From: Vibrio splendidus
Lineage (GTDB): Bacteria; Pseudomonadota; Gammaproteobacteria; Enterobacterales; Vibrionaceae
NCBI RefSeq assembly: GCF_003345295.1
Contig: NZ_CP031055.1
Coordinates: 1,302,001-1,366,000 of the forward strand
Length of the DNA stretch: 64,000 bases
Direction of reading: 5' to 3'
Position 1 is the first letter of the stretch. Each line of letters opens with the position of its first letter. The notes beneath the pieces were generated by a model, which worked only from the letters and a program-made list of their open reading frames with translations, did not search any database and was not told where the DNA came from. The position numbers were made by a program, and so were the translations under genes. Shown here one piece after another: positions 25,014-33,695 of this stretch.

Positions 25014-26786
25014 ATGAATATCGATATACTTATAGTTATAGGCTACTTCGTTTTCCTCCTCGGAGTAGGTTGGATGTTTCGATCAGCAACGTCATCGACA
25101 AGTGATTACTTTAGGGGGGGAGGCAAAATGTTGTGGTGGATGGTTGGGTCCACAGCATTTCTTCAAGCACTGAGTGCTATGACGTTTACTGGCGTAATGG
25201 GAAAAGCTCTTGATGTTGGCTTATCCATCTCTGTTATCTTTTTTGCGAATGCTCTTGGTTACTTTTGTAACTACTTATTCTTTGCTGCAAGAGCTCGACA
25301 GATGCGAGTTATCAGTCCAATCCAAGGCATTCGCAAACGTTTTGGTCCTGTTAGCGAGCAAGTTGTAACGTGGGCGACGGTACCGTCGAGTGTACTTCAG
25401 GCTGCGCTATGGCTGAATGCATTAGCGATCTTTGCAAGTGCGGTATTTAATATCCCAATTGAAACAACGATAGTTGCTGCGGGTATGGTTGTACTTCTTA
25501 TGTCTCTGGTCGGCGGAAGTTGGGCTGTAGTTGCGTCAGATTTTATACAGATGATCATCATTACTGTTGTTACCTTCATAGCGACAATCGTAGCGATATA
25601 CAAATCTGGTGGTGTAACACCAATCCTAGAAGCAGGTTTGCCTGATCAAGGGTTTGTTGGAGAAGGGTATAGCTATACCTATTTATTTGTTGGCTGGTTT
25701 ATCTGTATCTTCATCAAACAGTTCTTCAGTACAAACAATATGATTGATTCTTACCGCTATATTGCAGCCAAAGATACTAATAATGCACGTAAAGCTGCAA
25801 TCCTGGCGTGTTGTCTCATGGCGTTTGGGCCTTTCATTTGGTTCCTTCCTGCTTGGTATGTAAGCGGGAATTACCCAGATATGTCTACATGGGGCCTCGA
25901 TGTCCTAGGCAAAGATATTTCTAATGCCACCTATTTTGTCTTCGTTCGTAACGAGATGCCCGTTGGGATGGTTGGCTTGATGATGTCAGCTATGTTTGCT
26001 GCAACCATGTCGTCAATGGACTCTGCATTAAATAGAAATGCCGGCATATTCATTAAAAACGTTTATGAACCTTACATGGCAAAAGACAAATCAGATAAAT
26101 CGATCTTGTTTGCAAGTAAAGTTTCTACCGTGGTATTCGGCTTGTTGATTATTGTTTGTGGCTTGTTCATGAGCAAACTGCAAGATTTTGGTCTATTTGA
26201 TGCACTGATGATGGTGAGTACGCTTGTCGCGTTCCCTGTGCTTATTCCTTCACTGCTTTGTTTCTTTATCAAGAAGACTCCAGATTGGTCATGTTGGGCA
26301 ACCATTGCCGTAGGCGCTTGCGTTTCAGCCGTTATTGCTTCAACAAATGCACCAATGATCGAAAGCCTGTTTAATTTATCTGAACCATTGTCTAGTCGTG
26401 AATTCGCTGAAATGAAATCGATAACCATGGGCGTAACAGGGCACATTATTATCACAGGTGGTTTCTTCTTGCTGACTCAACTTTTCTATAAAGAGCCAAC
26501 AGGTAAGCGTGCTGAAGAAATCGCAGAGTTCTTTAGTAATGCAGAAACTCCAGTAATTGTAGAAGATTCGCCTCAAAGCTTCGAAGCTGATAGACAACAG
26601 TACATTTTACTTGGTCGAGTGTTATTGGCGACAAGTGCCGCGCTTCTTCTATTAACGCTGATACCAAACCCTATGTGGGGAAGAATGTTATTTGTATTAA
26701 TGGCAGCGATTGTCGGGTTTATATCTTGGCTATTACTACGAGCTGGTAAGTTAAATGATGTAAAACTAAAAGCTTACACTGTCTAA
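25014..26786 (+). CDS. Sodium:solute symporter (SSS family), probable uronate importer
   Basis: This 590-residue inner-membrane transporter of the SSS/SLC5 family has about 14 hydrophobic segments. The family start is LLGVGWMFRSATSSTSDYFRGG, with SAMTFTGVMGKALDVG in the first helices and the sodium-site helix SAMFAATMSSMDSALNRNAG near residue 325-345. It imports a sugar acid or sugar with sodium. The first gene of the plus-strand arm, it is divergent from uxuB behind a UxuR-like operator, so the solute is most likely a uronate or oligouronide. Confidence 0.88.
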   Translation: MNIDILIVIGYFVFLLGVGWMFRSATSSTSDYFRGGGKMLWWMVGSTAFLQALSAMTFTGVMGKALDVGLSISVIFFANALGYFCNYLFFAARARQMRVISPIQGIRKRFGPVSEQVVTWATVPSSVLQAALWLNALAIFASAVFNIPIETTIVAAGMVVLLMSLVGGSWAVVASDFIQMIIITVVTFIATIVAIYKSGGVTPILEAGLPDQGFVGEGYSYTYLFVGWFICIFIKQFFSTNNMIDSYRYIAAKDTNNARKAAILACCLMAFGPFIWFLPAWYVSGNYPDMSTWGLDVLGKDISNATYFVFVRNEMPVGMVGLMMSAMFAATMSSMDSALNRNAGIFIKNVYEPYMAKDKSDKSILFASKVSTVVFGLLIIVCGLFMSKLQDFGLFDALMMVSTLVAFPVLIPSLLCFFIKKTPDWSCWATIAVGACVSAVIASTNAPMIESLFNLSEPLSSREFAEMKSITMGVTGHIIITGGFFLLTQLFYKEPTGKRAEEIAEFFSNAETPVIVEDSPQSFEADRQQYILLGRVLLATSAALLLLTLIPNPMWGRMLFVLMAAIVGFISWLLLRAGKLNDVKLKAYTV

Positions 26787-26801
26787 TTAAATAAAATATC
26801 A

Positions 26802-26826
26802 GATGAAGCCTTAATAAGGCTTCATC
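26802..26826 (+). promoter_or_regulatory. Perfect 25-bp palindrome between symporter and uxuA
   Basis: GATGAAGCCTTA (26802-26813) and TAAGGCTTCATC (26815-26826) pair perfectly around one base. It is followed by A residues on the plus strand, so it is not a plus-strand terminator. It may cap the 3' end of the symporter message or separate expression of the two genes. Confidence 0.6.
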
Positions 26827-26852
26827 AAAAAATTAATAATAGGTAATAACTT

Positions 26853-28034
26853 ATGAAGCAAACTTGGCGATGGTATGGTCCAAATGATATTGTAACGCTT
26901 AATGATATTCGTCAGGCTGGGGCAACAGGAATCGTAACGGCATTACATCATATTAAGAATGGTGAAATATGGTCTAAAGAAGAAATACTAAAACGTAAAA
27001 AGTTAATAGAAGAAAATTCACTTACATGGGAAGTTGTCGAAAGTATCCCTGTTCATGAAGAGATCAAGACTCAAACTGGAAATTTCATTCAATGGATAGA
27101 GCACTATAAGCAATCTATTATCAATTTATCTGAATGCGGAGTTGATACAGTTTGCTATAACTTTATGCCAGTTCTTGATTGGACGAGAACAGATTTAGAG
27201 TATGTACTCCCAGATGGCTCAAAAGCATTAAGGTTTGACCATATTGACTTTGCTGTTTTTGAGCTATGCATACTAGAACGAGAAGGTGCACATGAAGAGT
27301 ATTCAAAAGAAGACATTGCACTTGCTCGAACTCGTTTTTCTAACATGCCTGATGACAAAATTGCACAGCTAACATCGAATATCATCGCTGGTCTACCAGG
27401 TGCGGAAGAAGGCTATACTCTTCAGCAGTTTAGAGAGCAATTGGATCAGTACCAACACATTGACGGCAATAAGTTACGTGAAAATTTAGTTTACTTCCTA
27501 AACGAAATTACCCCAGTGTGTGAAGAGTACGGCGTGAAGTTGGCCATTCACCCTGATGATCCACCACGCCCAATTCTTGGTTTACCGCGAGTGGTATCTA
27601 CGATTGAAGATATCGAATTCTTGACGCATCGTGTACCGAGCAAAATGAACGGTATTACTATGTGTACCGGGTCTTATGGCGTGCGAGACGATAACGATCT
27701 TGTGAAGATGATTGAAACTTTTGGTGATCGAATTTATTTCACGCATCTACGTTCAACAAAGCGCGAAGAAGAACCCGGCAACTTCCATGAAGCAGCTCAT
27801 CTCAATGGTGATGTTGATATGTATGAAGTGATATTTGCACTTCTTAAAGAAGAAAATCGTCGTACTAATAATGGACAAAGTGATTTAATTCCAATGCGGC
27901 CTGATCATGGTCACCAAATTATTGACGACTTAAATAAAAAAACAAACCCAGGGTATTCTTGCATAGGCCGTTTAAAAGGCTTAGCTGAGATTCGTGGTGT
28001 CGAGTATGCATTGACTAGGTCTCATTTTAATTAA
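26853..28034 (+). CDS. uxuA: Mannonate dehydratase
   Basis: This 393-residue enzyme dehydrates D-mannonate to 2-keto-3-deoxygluconate (KDG). The N-terminus QTWRWYGPNDIVTLNDIRQA and the blocks VCYNFMPVLDWTRTDLEYVL and LAIHPDDPPRP agree with E. coli UxuA as I recall it. The metal ligands lie in MCTGSYG, FTHLRST and RPDHGHQ. It acts directly after UxuB, and KDG then goes to KdgK and Eda, which are not in this window. An ATG with TAGG about 9 nt upstream starts it. Confidence 0.96.
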   Translation: MKQTWRWYGPNDIVTLNDIRQAGATGIVTALHHIKNGEIWSKEEILKRKKLIEENSLTWEVVESIPVHEEIKTQTGNFIQWIEHYKQSIINLSECGVDTVCYNFMPVLDWTRTDLEYVLPDGSKALRFDHIDFAVFELCILEREGAHEEYSKEDIALARTRFSNMPDDKIAQLTSNIIAGLPGAEEGYTLQQFREQLDQYQHIDGNKLRENLVYFLNEITPVCEEYGVKLAIHPDDPPRPILGLPRVVSTIEDIEFLTHRVPSKMNGITMCTGSYGVRDDNDLVKMIETFGDRIYFTHLRSTKREEEPGNFHEAAHLNGDVDMYEVIFALLKEENRRTNNGQSDLIPMRPDHGHQIIDDLNKKTNPGYSCIGRLKGLAEIRGVEYALTRSHFN

Positions 28035-28067
28035 TGTGTTTTCAATTCGATATTGGGTTTTGAAATT

Positions 28068-28104
28068 AAGCTAACCCAGGGATATTATCGGCTTAGCTTA
28101 TTTA
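28068..28104 (+). terminator. Probable terminator of uxuA
   Basis: TAAGCTAA (28068-28075) pairs with TTAGCTTA (28093-28100) and is followed by TTTAG. It is 33 bp after the uxuA stop. The T-tract is short, so read-through into the acyltransferase and lyase genes is likely. Confidence 0.55.
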
Positions 28105-28131
28105 GTGTCAGTGAAAATATTGATAATCAAT

Positions 28132-28165
28132 AAGGGAAGTCATTACTGTTACTTCCCTTTATTTA
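28132..28165 (+). terminator. Second stem-loop upstream of the acyltransferase gene
   Basis: AAGGGAAGT (28132-28140) pairs perfectly with ACTTCCCTT (28151-28159) and is followed by TATTTAT. It could be a second terminator or an attenuator. It would lie inside the gene if the GTG at 28105 were used, which argues for the later start at 28177. Confidence 0.55.
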
Positions 28166-28176
28166 TAGGTGATGAT

Positions 28177-28719
28177 GTGTCGGTTCAACAAAAATTTGGC
28201 GGTGAACTTTCGGATGAGGAATTTAGAAAATTCACCCTATATACAACACAAAGTAATAATAAACATGATGACGAGTCGAGAGCTCAAATCTTAGGCTTCA
28301 CCAACAATAATGTTCGAGTTGCTCCAGGAGCTATCGTTCGCATTGGTGAAAACCAAATCGGAACACGAAGTTATATAGGCCTATATAGTTACATCAATGG
28401 TGATGTGGAGGTTGGTGAAGACGTTTTGGTAGGGCCACATGTTTCTGTCGTTGCGTCTAATCATTTATTTGACCCGACTTCAGAGAGCTTTAGTGGTCGT
28501 AGTGATTTGGAAAGCGGAAAGGTCACAATCGCAAAGGGTGTTTGGCTGACATCTGGTGTTGTTGTCACTCCAGGAGTGAACATCGGAAAATGTTCACTGA
28601 TTTGTGCTAATTCGGTAGTGACATCCAATGTGCCTCCATATTCGATTTTTGCAGGGACCCCAGCGAAGCAAATTGGTCATATTGATGCAGAGACAGGGCA
28701 ATATCATTGGTCGAAATAG
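28177..28719 (+). CDS. Left-handed beta-helix (hexapeptide) acyltransferase
   Basis: This acyltransferase has about 180 residues and belongs to the LacA/Maa/NodL class that transfers acetyl groups from acetyl-CoA to sugars. Hexapeptide repeats are visible (IGTRSYIGLYSYINGDVEVG, VTIAKGVWLTSGVVVTPGVN). The loop SNHLFDP contains the usual catalytic His, and the C-terminus is PPYSIFAGTPAKQIG. GTG 28177 follows AGGTGA and both stem-loops; a GTG at 28105 is also in frame but falls directly behind a hairpin. It ends 11 nt before the lyase gene. It may O-acetylate an oligouronide or a sugar in the same pathway. Confidence 0.78.
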   Translation: MSVQQKFGGELSDEEFRKFTLYTTQSNNKHDDESRAQILGFTNNNVRVAPGAIVRIGENQIGTRSYIGLYSYINGDVEVGEDVLVGPHVSVVASNHLFDPTSESFSGRSDLESGKVTIAKGVWLTSGVVVTPGVNIGKCSLICANSVVTSNVPPYSIFAGTPAKQIGHIDAETGQYHWSK

Positions 28720-28730
28720 AGGAGTAACAC

Positions 28731-30746
28731 ATGCTACAACTAGAAAGAACGCATGATTTCCAAGTTTTTTTGTCGCCTTGTAACGAAATTTCCTCAGTCA
28801 ATCCCCCAAGTTTCAATTGGCCTCAAGGAGAGTATGGTTCTGCGTATAACATCGAACTTGAAGACAAAGACGGTGAGCAAACATGGGATTGGAAATCGGT
28901 GCAGTCTCCTTTACAACCGACATTTCAGTTACCTCAAGGCAGCTATCGCTGGAGAGTGACTTGCCTCAATACTCTAGCAAAATCTGATTGGATTGTTTTT
29001 GAAATCACGACGGAGTCAGAAAACTACTTGGCACCGGACGCTATGTCACTATTCTCGCTGTGTACTAATAAAGACCAGTTTATGATGTATCTCGATGAAG
29101 ATATTGACGCAGTCAGCAATGCTTCATTAAGTGCAAGAGACAAGTTACGCAATAGTGTTGAACTAACTGATATAGATGACATTTTATATTCTAATCATTA
29201 TCGCCGTGGTAATGAAGAAGGGAAGCGTACAGCTATCGCTAACGTAAGACGTTGGATTGATCGCGATCTTATCGCACTAACATTACTATATAAGGTGTGG
29301 GGTGATGAGGTGGCAGGACATAAGGCATGCCAAATTTTATTGCGCTTATCCGAGTGGAGCCCTGAAGGCCCGGCGTCACTGTTAAGGCCTTGCACGTGGG
29401 GAGATGAAATTGGCCTGTCAATGACGCGAAATTTGTATCTTGCCTATCATTGGTTGTCTCCATTGCTGACGACCGACGAGTGTTCATTCGTCAGGCCGCT
29501 CTTAATTCGATATGCCTATCAAATGGAAGAGCGCTTAGAGCAAGATAAGTTTAAACAGTACCCGGGACATTCACATACATCGCGTTTGCCTGCTTACTTA
29601 GGCGTTGCTGCCCTTGTGTTACACAAAGAGTTTGAAATTAAAACTTGTGAACGTTGGCTTAATTACGCCTTAATGATTTACCGAGGTGTGTTGCCTTTCT
29701 ATGGCGGAAAAGATGGCAGTTGGGTTGAGGGGCCTTTTTATTCTTCTTCCTATACCAAGTGGCACCATCCGTTTTTCTTGTCGGTTGAGCGTTTAAGTGG
29801 CTTTTCTTTCTATAATCACCCGTTTTATAAGAATTACGTTAAGTTTGCTTTGGACTTTGTGGCGAATAACGATCGAATTCATCCCTTTGGTGATGGCTTC
29901 TGGTGCAAGAGAGAAGGTAAAGAGTGGCCTGGTTTCTTTGCGCAAAATCCACTCAGAATATATGCACCACGGTATGGTTGTACGAAGTCGATATTAGAGT
30001 CCAAGAAGTTAGAGTCCAATATTGAGACTTACAAGCTCCATTTATTAGATATAGTACCGACGTATCCGCAGTTACAATTTGAAAAATCGGATCAACATTC
30101 AACCGTTTCTAATACGTTAATGACTTCAAATGAGGCGTTTGTTTCTGACGAGACTACTCTGTGCGTGAGCCCTGCGTCGAACAACATTTACTATTCATAC
30201 GCAGGGTTAGGTAAAACTGCCCATAGTAAAATGTCGGTGTACTACCGAGCAAGTAAGTTTGGTAATAGTTCTCATCGCCATGCTGATCAAGGGAATGTTG
30301 CACTAGTCGATGATGGCGTTAATGTTCTTACTCCGAGTGGCAGTTATGGCTATAGGTTTGGTAGCAAACATCATAGTTTATGGACTCGAACTACGCAGGC
30401 GCATAATTTACCCTTATTTGGTGGTGTCAATTTAGACGATAGCGTTACCAACGCGACTGAAGGTCAGAAGATAGATTGCGCAACAGCTCAAGCAACAGTA
30501 ATCACTCGAATTGATAGCAATGAGTTTCAATGTGTCGTTCTAGATCTCGCGAATGCTTATGAGAGTTGTGAGTCGTTTGTGCGAACAATAATACAAGTTG
30601 CAGATAACGGGGTCGTTATTGTCGACAACATTAGGCTATCTGAACCCAAATCGATGCAATGGCGAGCCCATACCCCGCTCGAAGTTGTTATTAAGGGGGG
30701 AGTGTTGATTTGCACCATGAACAAGAAACTTATTATCTTGGAATGA
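28731..30746 (+). CDS. Heparinase II/III-family polysaccharide lyase (frameshifted near the C-terminus)
   Basis: This 671-residue frame encodes an N-terminal DUF4962-like domain (NPPSFNWPQGEYGSAYNIEL, about 22-100). A helical (alpha/alpha) toroid (about 130-400) contains GHSHTSRLPAYLGV and EGPFYSSSYTKW. The heparinase II/III beta-sandwich contains SHRHADQGNVALVDDG (about 515-530). The order resembles PL15 exolyases such as Agrobacterium Atu3025, which act on oligo-alginate, with the two His blocks in matching places. There is no signal peptide, so it would act on imported oligomers in the cytosol. The frame ends prematurely after a GGGGGG run at 30695-30700; the lost C-terminus continues in another frame to 31009. 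Confidence 0.8.
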   Translation: MLQLERTHDFQVFLSPCNEISSVNPPSFNWPQGEYGSAYNIELEDKDGEQTWDWKSVQSPLQPTFQLPQGSYRWRVTCLNTLAKSDWIVFEITTESENYLAPDAMSLFSLCTNKDQFMMYLDEDIDAVSNASLSARDKLRNSVELTDIDDILYSNHYRRGNEEGKRTAIANVRRWIDRDLIALTLLYKVWGDEVAGHKACQILLRLSEWSPEGPASLLRPCTWGDEIGLSMTRNLYLAYHWLSPLLTTDECSFVRPLLIRYAYQMEERLEQDKFKQYPGHSHTSRLPAYLGVAALVLHKEFEIKTCERWLNYALMIYRGVLPFYGGKDGSWVEGPFYSSSYTKWHHPFFLSVERLSGFSFYNHPFYKNYVKFALDFVANNDRIHPFGDGFWCKREGKEWPGFFAQNPLRIYAPRYGCTKSILESKKLESNIETYKLHLLDIVPTYPQLQFEKSDQHSTVSNTLMTSNEAFVSDETTLCVSPASNNIYYSYAGLGKTAHSKMSVYYRASKFGNSSHRHADQGNVALVDDGVNVLTPSGSYGYRFGSKHHSLWTRTTQAHNLPLFGGVNLDDSVTNATEGQKIDCATAQATVITRIDSNEFQCVVLDLANAYESCESFVRTIIQVADNGVVIVDNIRLSEPKSMQWRAHTPLEVVIKGGVLICTMNKKLIILE

Positions 30747-31009
30747 TGAGTGATCCTTCTTGTGTAGTTAAGTTAACAAGTGAAATTGATGACGGTGATG
30801 GTTTCAAAGGGAATGTTGAATCTGACGCTCAGAAAGATATTAAACATCTAGAATGGTTCATAGAAGAACAGCAGCAACATCAAGTGGTTATGAGTTGCTT
30901 AAAACAACCAATAGATTACGTGTTAACTGACGAAAATACTTTGATACTTGCCCATGCGGGCCAGTCTTTTAAGCTCGATGTAGAAACTGGTGAGGAGATC
31001 ACTCCGTAA
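30695..31009 (+). pseudogene. Out-of-frame C-terminal part of the lyase
   Basis: After AAG GGG at 30693 the conserved C-terminal sequence continues only in the frame that reads GGG GGG AGT GTT GAT, giving GGSVDLHHEQETYYLGMMSD and then about 85 more residues to TAA 31007-31009. One extra G in the six-G run (seven instead of six) would join both parts into one protein of about 759 residues, the normal size for a lyase of this type. A TTG at 30710 could start the fragment but has no ribosome site. This is either a true one-base deletion, a phase-variable tract or a sequencing error. Confidence 0.75.
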
Positions 31010-31015
31010 AAATCA

Positions 31016-31046
31016 GGTGACATAAGTATTTTATGTCACCTATTTT
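31016..31046. terminator. Bidirectional terminator between the lyase and GntR genes
   Basis: GGTGACATAA (31016-31025) pairs perfectly with TTATGTCACC (31031-31040), loop GTATT. The plus strand continues TATTTTCT and the minus strand TGATTTTTA, so it can stop both convergent transcripts. Confidence 0.85.
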
Positions 31047-31805
31047 CTAAAGATTCTCTTTTGATGTCGCGATAGCGGGAATGGAGTTAAACAGATAACC
31101 ATCAAAATTAGGGTCGGTAAAATCAGAAAGCTCTAAAAGCCTAATCTTCACATGTTCTAGATGTTGCCACATCGCTTGCTTGGCTTCGATTGGGTTCTTG
31201 CGTCTCATCGCTAGCAAAATAGCAGCATGATCATCTAGCCACTCTTTCCTATAGTCTTGGATCTCGATATGTGTATGCAGTGTCTTCCACATAGGGCTAG
31301 ACTCACGACGTTCCCACGATTCCTTTAGAATATCGACCAGCACAGAATTCTGTGTCGCTTCGGCAATACACTGGTGGAACATTCTGTCACCAACCGGATT
31401 TTGGACATTGTTTTCAATTTCGCGGCGCTCAATTTCTAGAGCTTCACGCATTTTTTCGATATCAGCAGGGGTTGCTTGTGTTGCAGCAAACTCAGCAATA
31501 CTGCTTTCCAATAACTGTCTTGCTTGAAGCATTTCAAAAGGACCTACATCTTCATTTTGTGCCACTGTTGATGTAGTCGGTAAGTTAACTATGTACACTC
31601 CCGAGCCTTTCTTTACTTCAACGAGTCCCTCAAGTTCCAGCATGATGATTGCTTCTCTAACCACAGCTCTGCTCACGGATAGACGCTCAGCAATATCTCG
31701 CTCGGGCGGTAAACGACTTCCAATCGGGTAAAGACCATCAGATAGTTCTTTTCTCAAGATAAGACCGAGGGTTTGATAAGGGCGTTTGGGTTCGAAGTTG
31801 ATCAT
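31047..31805 (-). CDS. GntR-family (FadR subfamily) regulator, UxuR/ExuR-like
   Basis: This is a 252-residue repressor. The winged helix (about 8-75) starts with KRPYQTLGLILRKELSDGLY and contains LPPERDIAERLSVSRAVVRE and the wing VEVKKGSGVYIV. A helical FCD effector domain (about 90-230) follows with metal-binding His in DRMFHQCIAEAT. The N-terminal RPYQ...LPPERDIAE wording is that of E. coli UxuR/ExuR, which sense fructuronate or related acids. Its likely target is the palindrome at 24920-24935. It is convergent with the lyase and probably has its own promoter near 31850. Confidence 0.9.
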   Translation of the reverse strand: MINFEPKRPYQTLGLILRKELSDGLYPIGSRLPPERDIAERLSVSRAVVREAIIMLELEGLVEVKKGSGVYIVNLPTTSTVAQNEDVGPFEMLQARQLLESSIAEFAATQATPADIEKMREALEIERREIENNVQNPVGDRMFHQCIAEATQNSVLVDILKESWERRESSPMWKTLHTHIEIQDYRKEWLDDHAAILLAMRRKNPIEAKQAMWQHLEHVKIRLLELSDFTDPNFDGYLFNSIPAIATSKENL

Positions 31806-32219
31806 GGAAATGCAGTGTACCTTTGGATCTGTGGTTTGAATTGAAAGTTTTCGCTAACTCGAAAGTCATTGTAAACGCTTATAAATGTCAATTCGAGTAA
31901 AAACCTAACTAATCCAACTCTCATTGTATCAAAGCGTAACGGTTCGTTGTGGTCACTTTTATGTACATGAACAAAAGGTTATCAACTTCGATATTAAACT
32001 TTCAAAAGCCGTACAAGGAACGCGCTCATAGTTTTGAAGTGAGATTAAGCGTATTGCGTATAATCTTGAGTTTTTGATCAATAGCACAAGCCGTGAATAA
32101 CCGCTATGTTCAATAGAGTTATATCACCTAACAAGTTGATATTGATAATAAACAACGGTGCTTGTAAAAATACAGATATAAACTTCAAGCCTAATCTGAT
32201 TGAGAGTAAAAGGAACAAC
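31806..32219. other. Divergent intergenic region, UxuR-like gene and DHH gene
   Basis: This spacer of about 410 bp contains both divergent promoters. I saw no TTGGT-N2-ACCAA box like the one at 24920, so the regulator may not control itself. An open frame continues from 32106 into the DHH gene, but the AAAGGAAC ribosome site fits only the ATG at 32220. Confidence 0.4.
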
Positions 32220-33218
32220 ATGCACTACGACGTATTCAATGGAGATGCAGACGGCATCATCGCTTTACTGCAACTGCGCTTAAATGAGCCGAAAGAAAGT
32301 GTACTGATCACTGGTGTAAAGCGTGATATTAAGTTGGTCTCTCAAGTTGTTACTCAAATGATGGAGCCGGGTAAGCAAGGTAACATTTCTTCCGTTACCG
32401 TTTTAGATGTGTCGATGGAGAAAAATCTAACAGCATTGCATTCACTGCTAGACGCCAACATCCATGTATTTTATTGCGATCATCATCGAACTGGTGAGGT
32501 ACCTGACTCTAGCTATTTGGATACTCTGATTGATACCGCGCCAGAGAGCTGCACGAGCTTACTAATTAACCAGAAATTGAATGGTGCGCATGTGGCTTGG
32601 GCAATCGCGGCTGCTTTTGGTGATAATCTAAAAACAGTGGCTGCGCGGCTAGCGGATGAAAATGGATTCGATGAATCTCAAACAGAGTTTTTGGAAGAGC
32701 TAGGTACCTTGGTGAACTACAACGGTTACGGTTCGTCACTCAGTGATTTGCATTTCACGCCAGCTGAGCTCTACAAAATTCTTTATCAATACCCAAATCC
32801 GTTTGATCTTTTGGATGATAAAAACTCTGTATTTTATCGACTACTAACTGCCTATCAAAATGATCGCCAACAGCTATCAAACCTTGCTCCTGTTTATGAA
32901 AGTGAAGTCGCACGTGTGTTTGAACTGCCAGGTGAGACGTGGGCAAGGCGCATCAGTGGTGTATTTGGTAATGAAATCGTTAATCAAGATCCAAACCGAG
33001 CGCAAGCAGTATTAACGAAAAACCAAGATGGCTTGTCTTACACGGTGAGCTTACGGGCACCATTATCAAACAGAACGGGCGCAGACGAAATTTGTTCTAG
33101 TTTTGATACGGGTGGTGGAAGAAAAGCAGCAGCGGGTATCAATCAACTCAATGAAGAAAATAAGATGAATTTAATTTCATTAATTGATACTTATTATTCG
33201 CCTGATGTTAAAGGCTAA
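32220..33218 (+). CDS. DHH-family phosphoesterase
   Basis: This 332-residue protein belongs to the DHH/DHHA1 phosphoesterase superfamily (RecJ, NrnA, polyphosphatase relatives). Motif I is YDVFNGDADGIIAL (residues 3-16). The name-giving DHH is in FYCDHHRTG, and the C-terminal DHHA1 glycine motif is GGGRKAAAGI. ATG 32220 is preceded by AAAAGGAAC. The substrate could be a short RNA, a cyclic dinucleotide or another phosphoanhydride; the sequence does not say. It is a single-gene unit next to, but probably unrelated to, the uronate locus. Confidence 0.82.
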   Translation: MHYDVFNGDADGIIALLQLRLNEPKESVLITGVKRDIKLVSQVVTQMMEPGKQGNISSVTVLDVSMEKNLTALHSLLDANIHVFYCDHHRTGEVPDSSYLDTLIDTAPESCTSLLINQKLNGAHVAWAIAAAFGDNLKTVAARLADENGFDESQTEFLEELGTLVNYNGYGSSLSDLHFTPAELYKILYQYPNPFDLLDDKNSVFYRLLTAYQNDRQQLSNLAPVYESEVARVFELPGETWARRISGVFGNEIVNQDPNRAQAVLTKNQDGLSYTVSLRAPLSNRTGADEICSSFDTGGGRKAAAGINQLNEENKMNLISLIDTYYSPDVKG

Positions 33219-33695
33219 CTGAAAATTAGTCGGGGTGATCATACAAAATTCCACTCCTATATTCCGTTATACGTGTGTATCTCTAGCACATGTATGACGA
33301 CCAAATCCAAGCTATTTTAGTGATGTCACTCGCAATGGTATCTGGTCTGAGGTCAGTAATTACGGTGTTTTTGAATCGATTTTTGTCGATTTAAAGTTCG
33401 TTTTTTCCCATTGGTGATTTTTTATATTTTCGGTTAATTATCTATGTGAATTAAGGTTGATTAAATATTTGCATGGTCAATGTGTCCGGCCGAAAATAAC
33501 AGCTTTTAGCATTTCATTTTGAATGAAAAGTCAAAATCATATTGATTCTGATATTCAATCTGTGACTTAAAATCACAAGTTAAATCAAAGGTCATCTTTT
33601 CCTATAAATTCCATTACTTCTCTATAAATATTCATGATTACAATGAATTGGTTCGGTTGTGATTGGCACAGCTGTTAAGTAAGGAAGTGGGACTA
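33219..33695. other. Long AT-rich region upstream of the chitinase
   Basis: About 475 bp without a supported gene. It contains TGTGA-N7-TCACA (33561-33577), a CRP-like inverted pair with one base too many between the half-sites (CRP needs N6), so binding is doubtful. AAGGAAGTGG (33681-33690) is the ribosome site of the chitinase. Confidence 0.4.

Noticed and set aside
28105..28176. N-terminal extension of the acyltransferase from GTG 28105
   Set aside because: It would begin 5 bp after one hairpin, include a second perfect hairpin and has no ribosome site; GTG 28177 has AGGTGA before it.
33561..33577. CRP site upstream of the chitinase
   Set aside because: The half-sites TGTGA and TCACA are perfect, but the spacer is seven bases, not six, so regular CRP binding is not expected.
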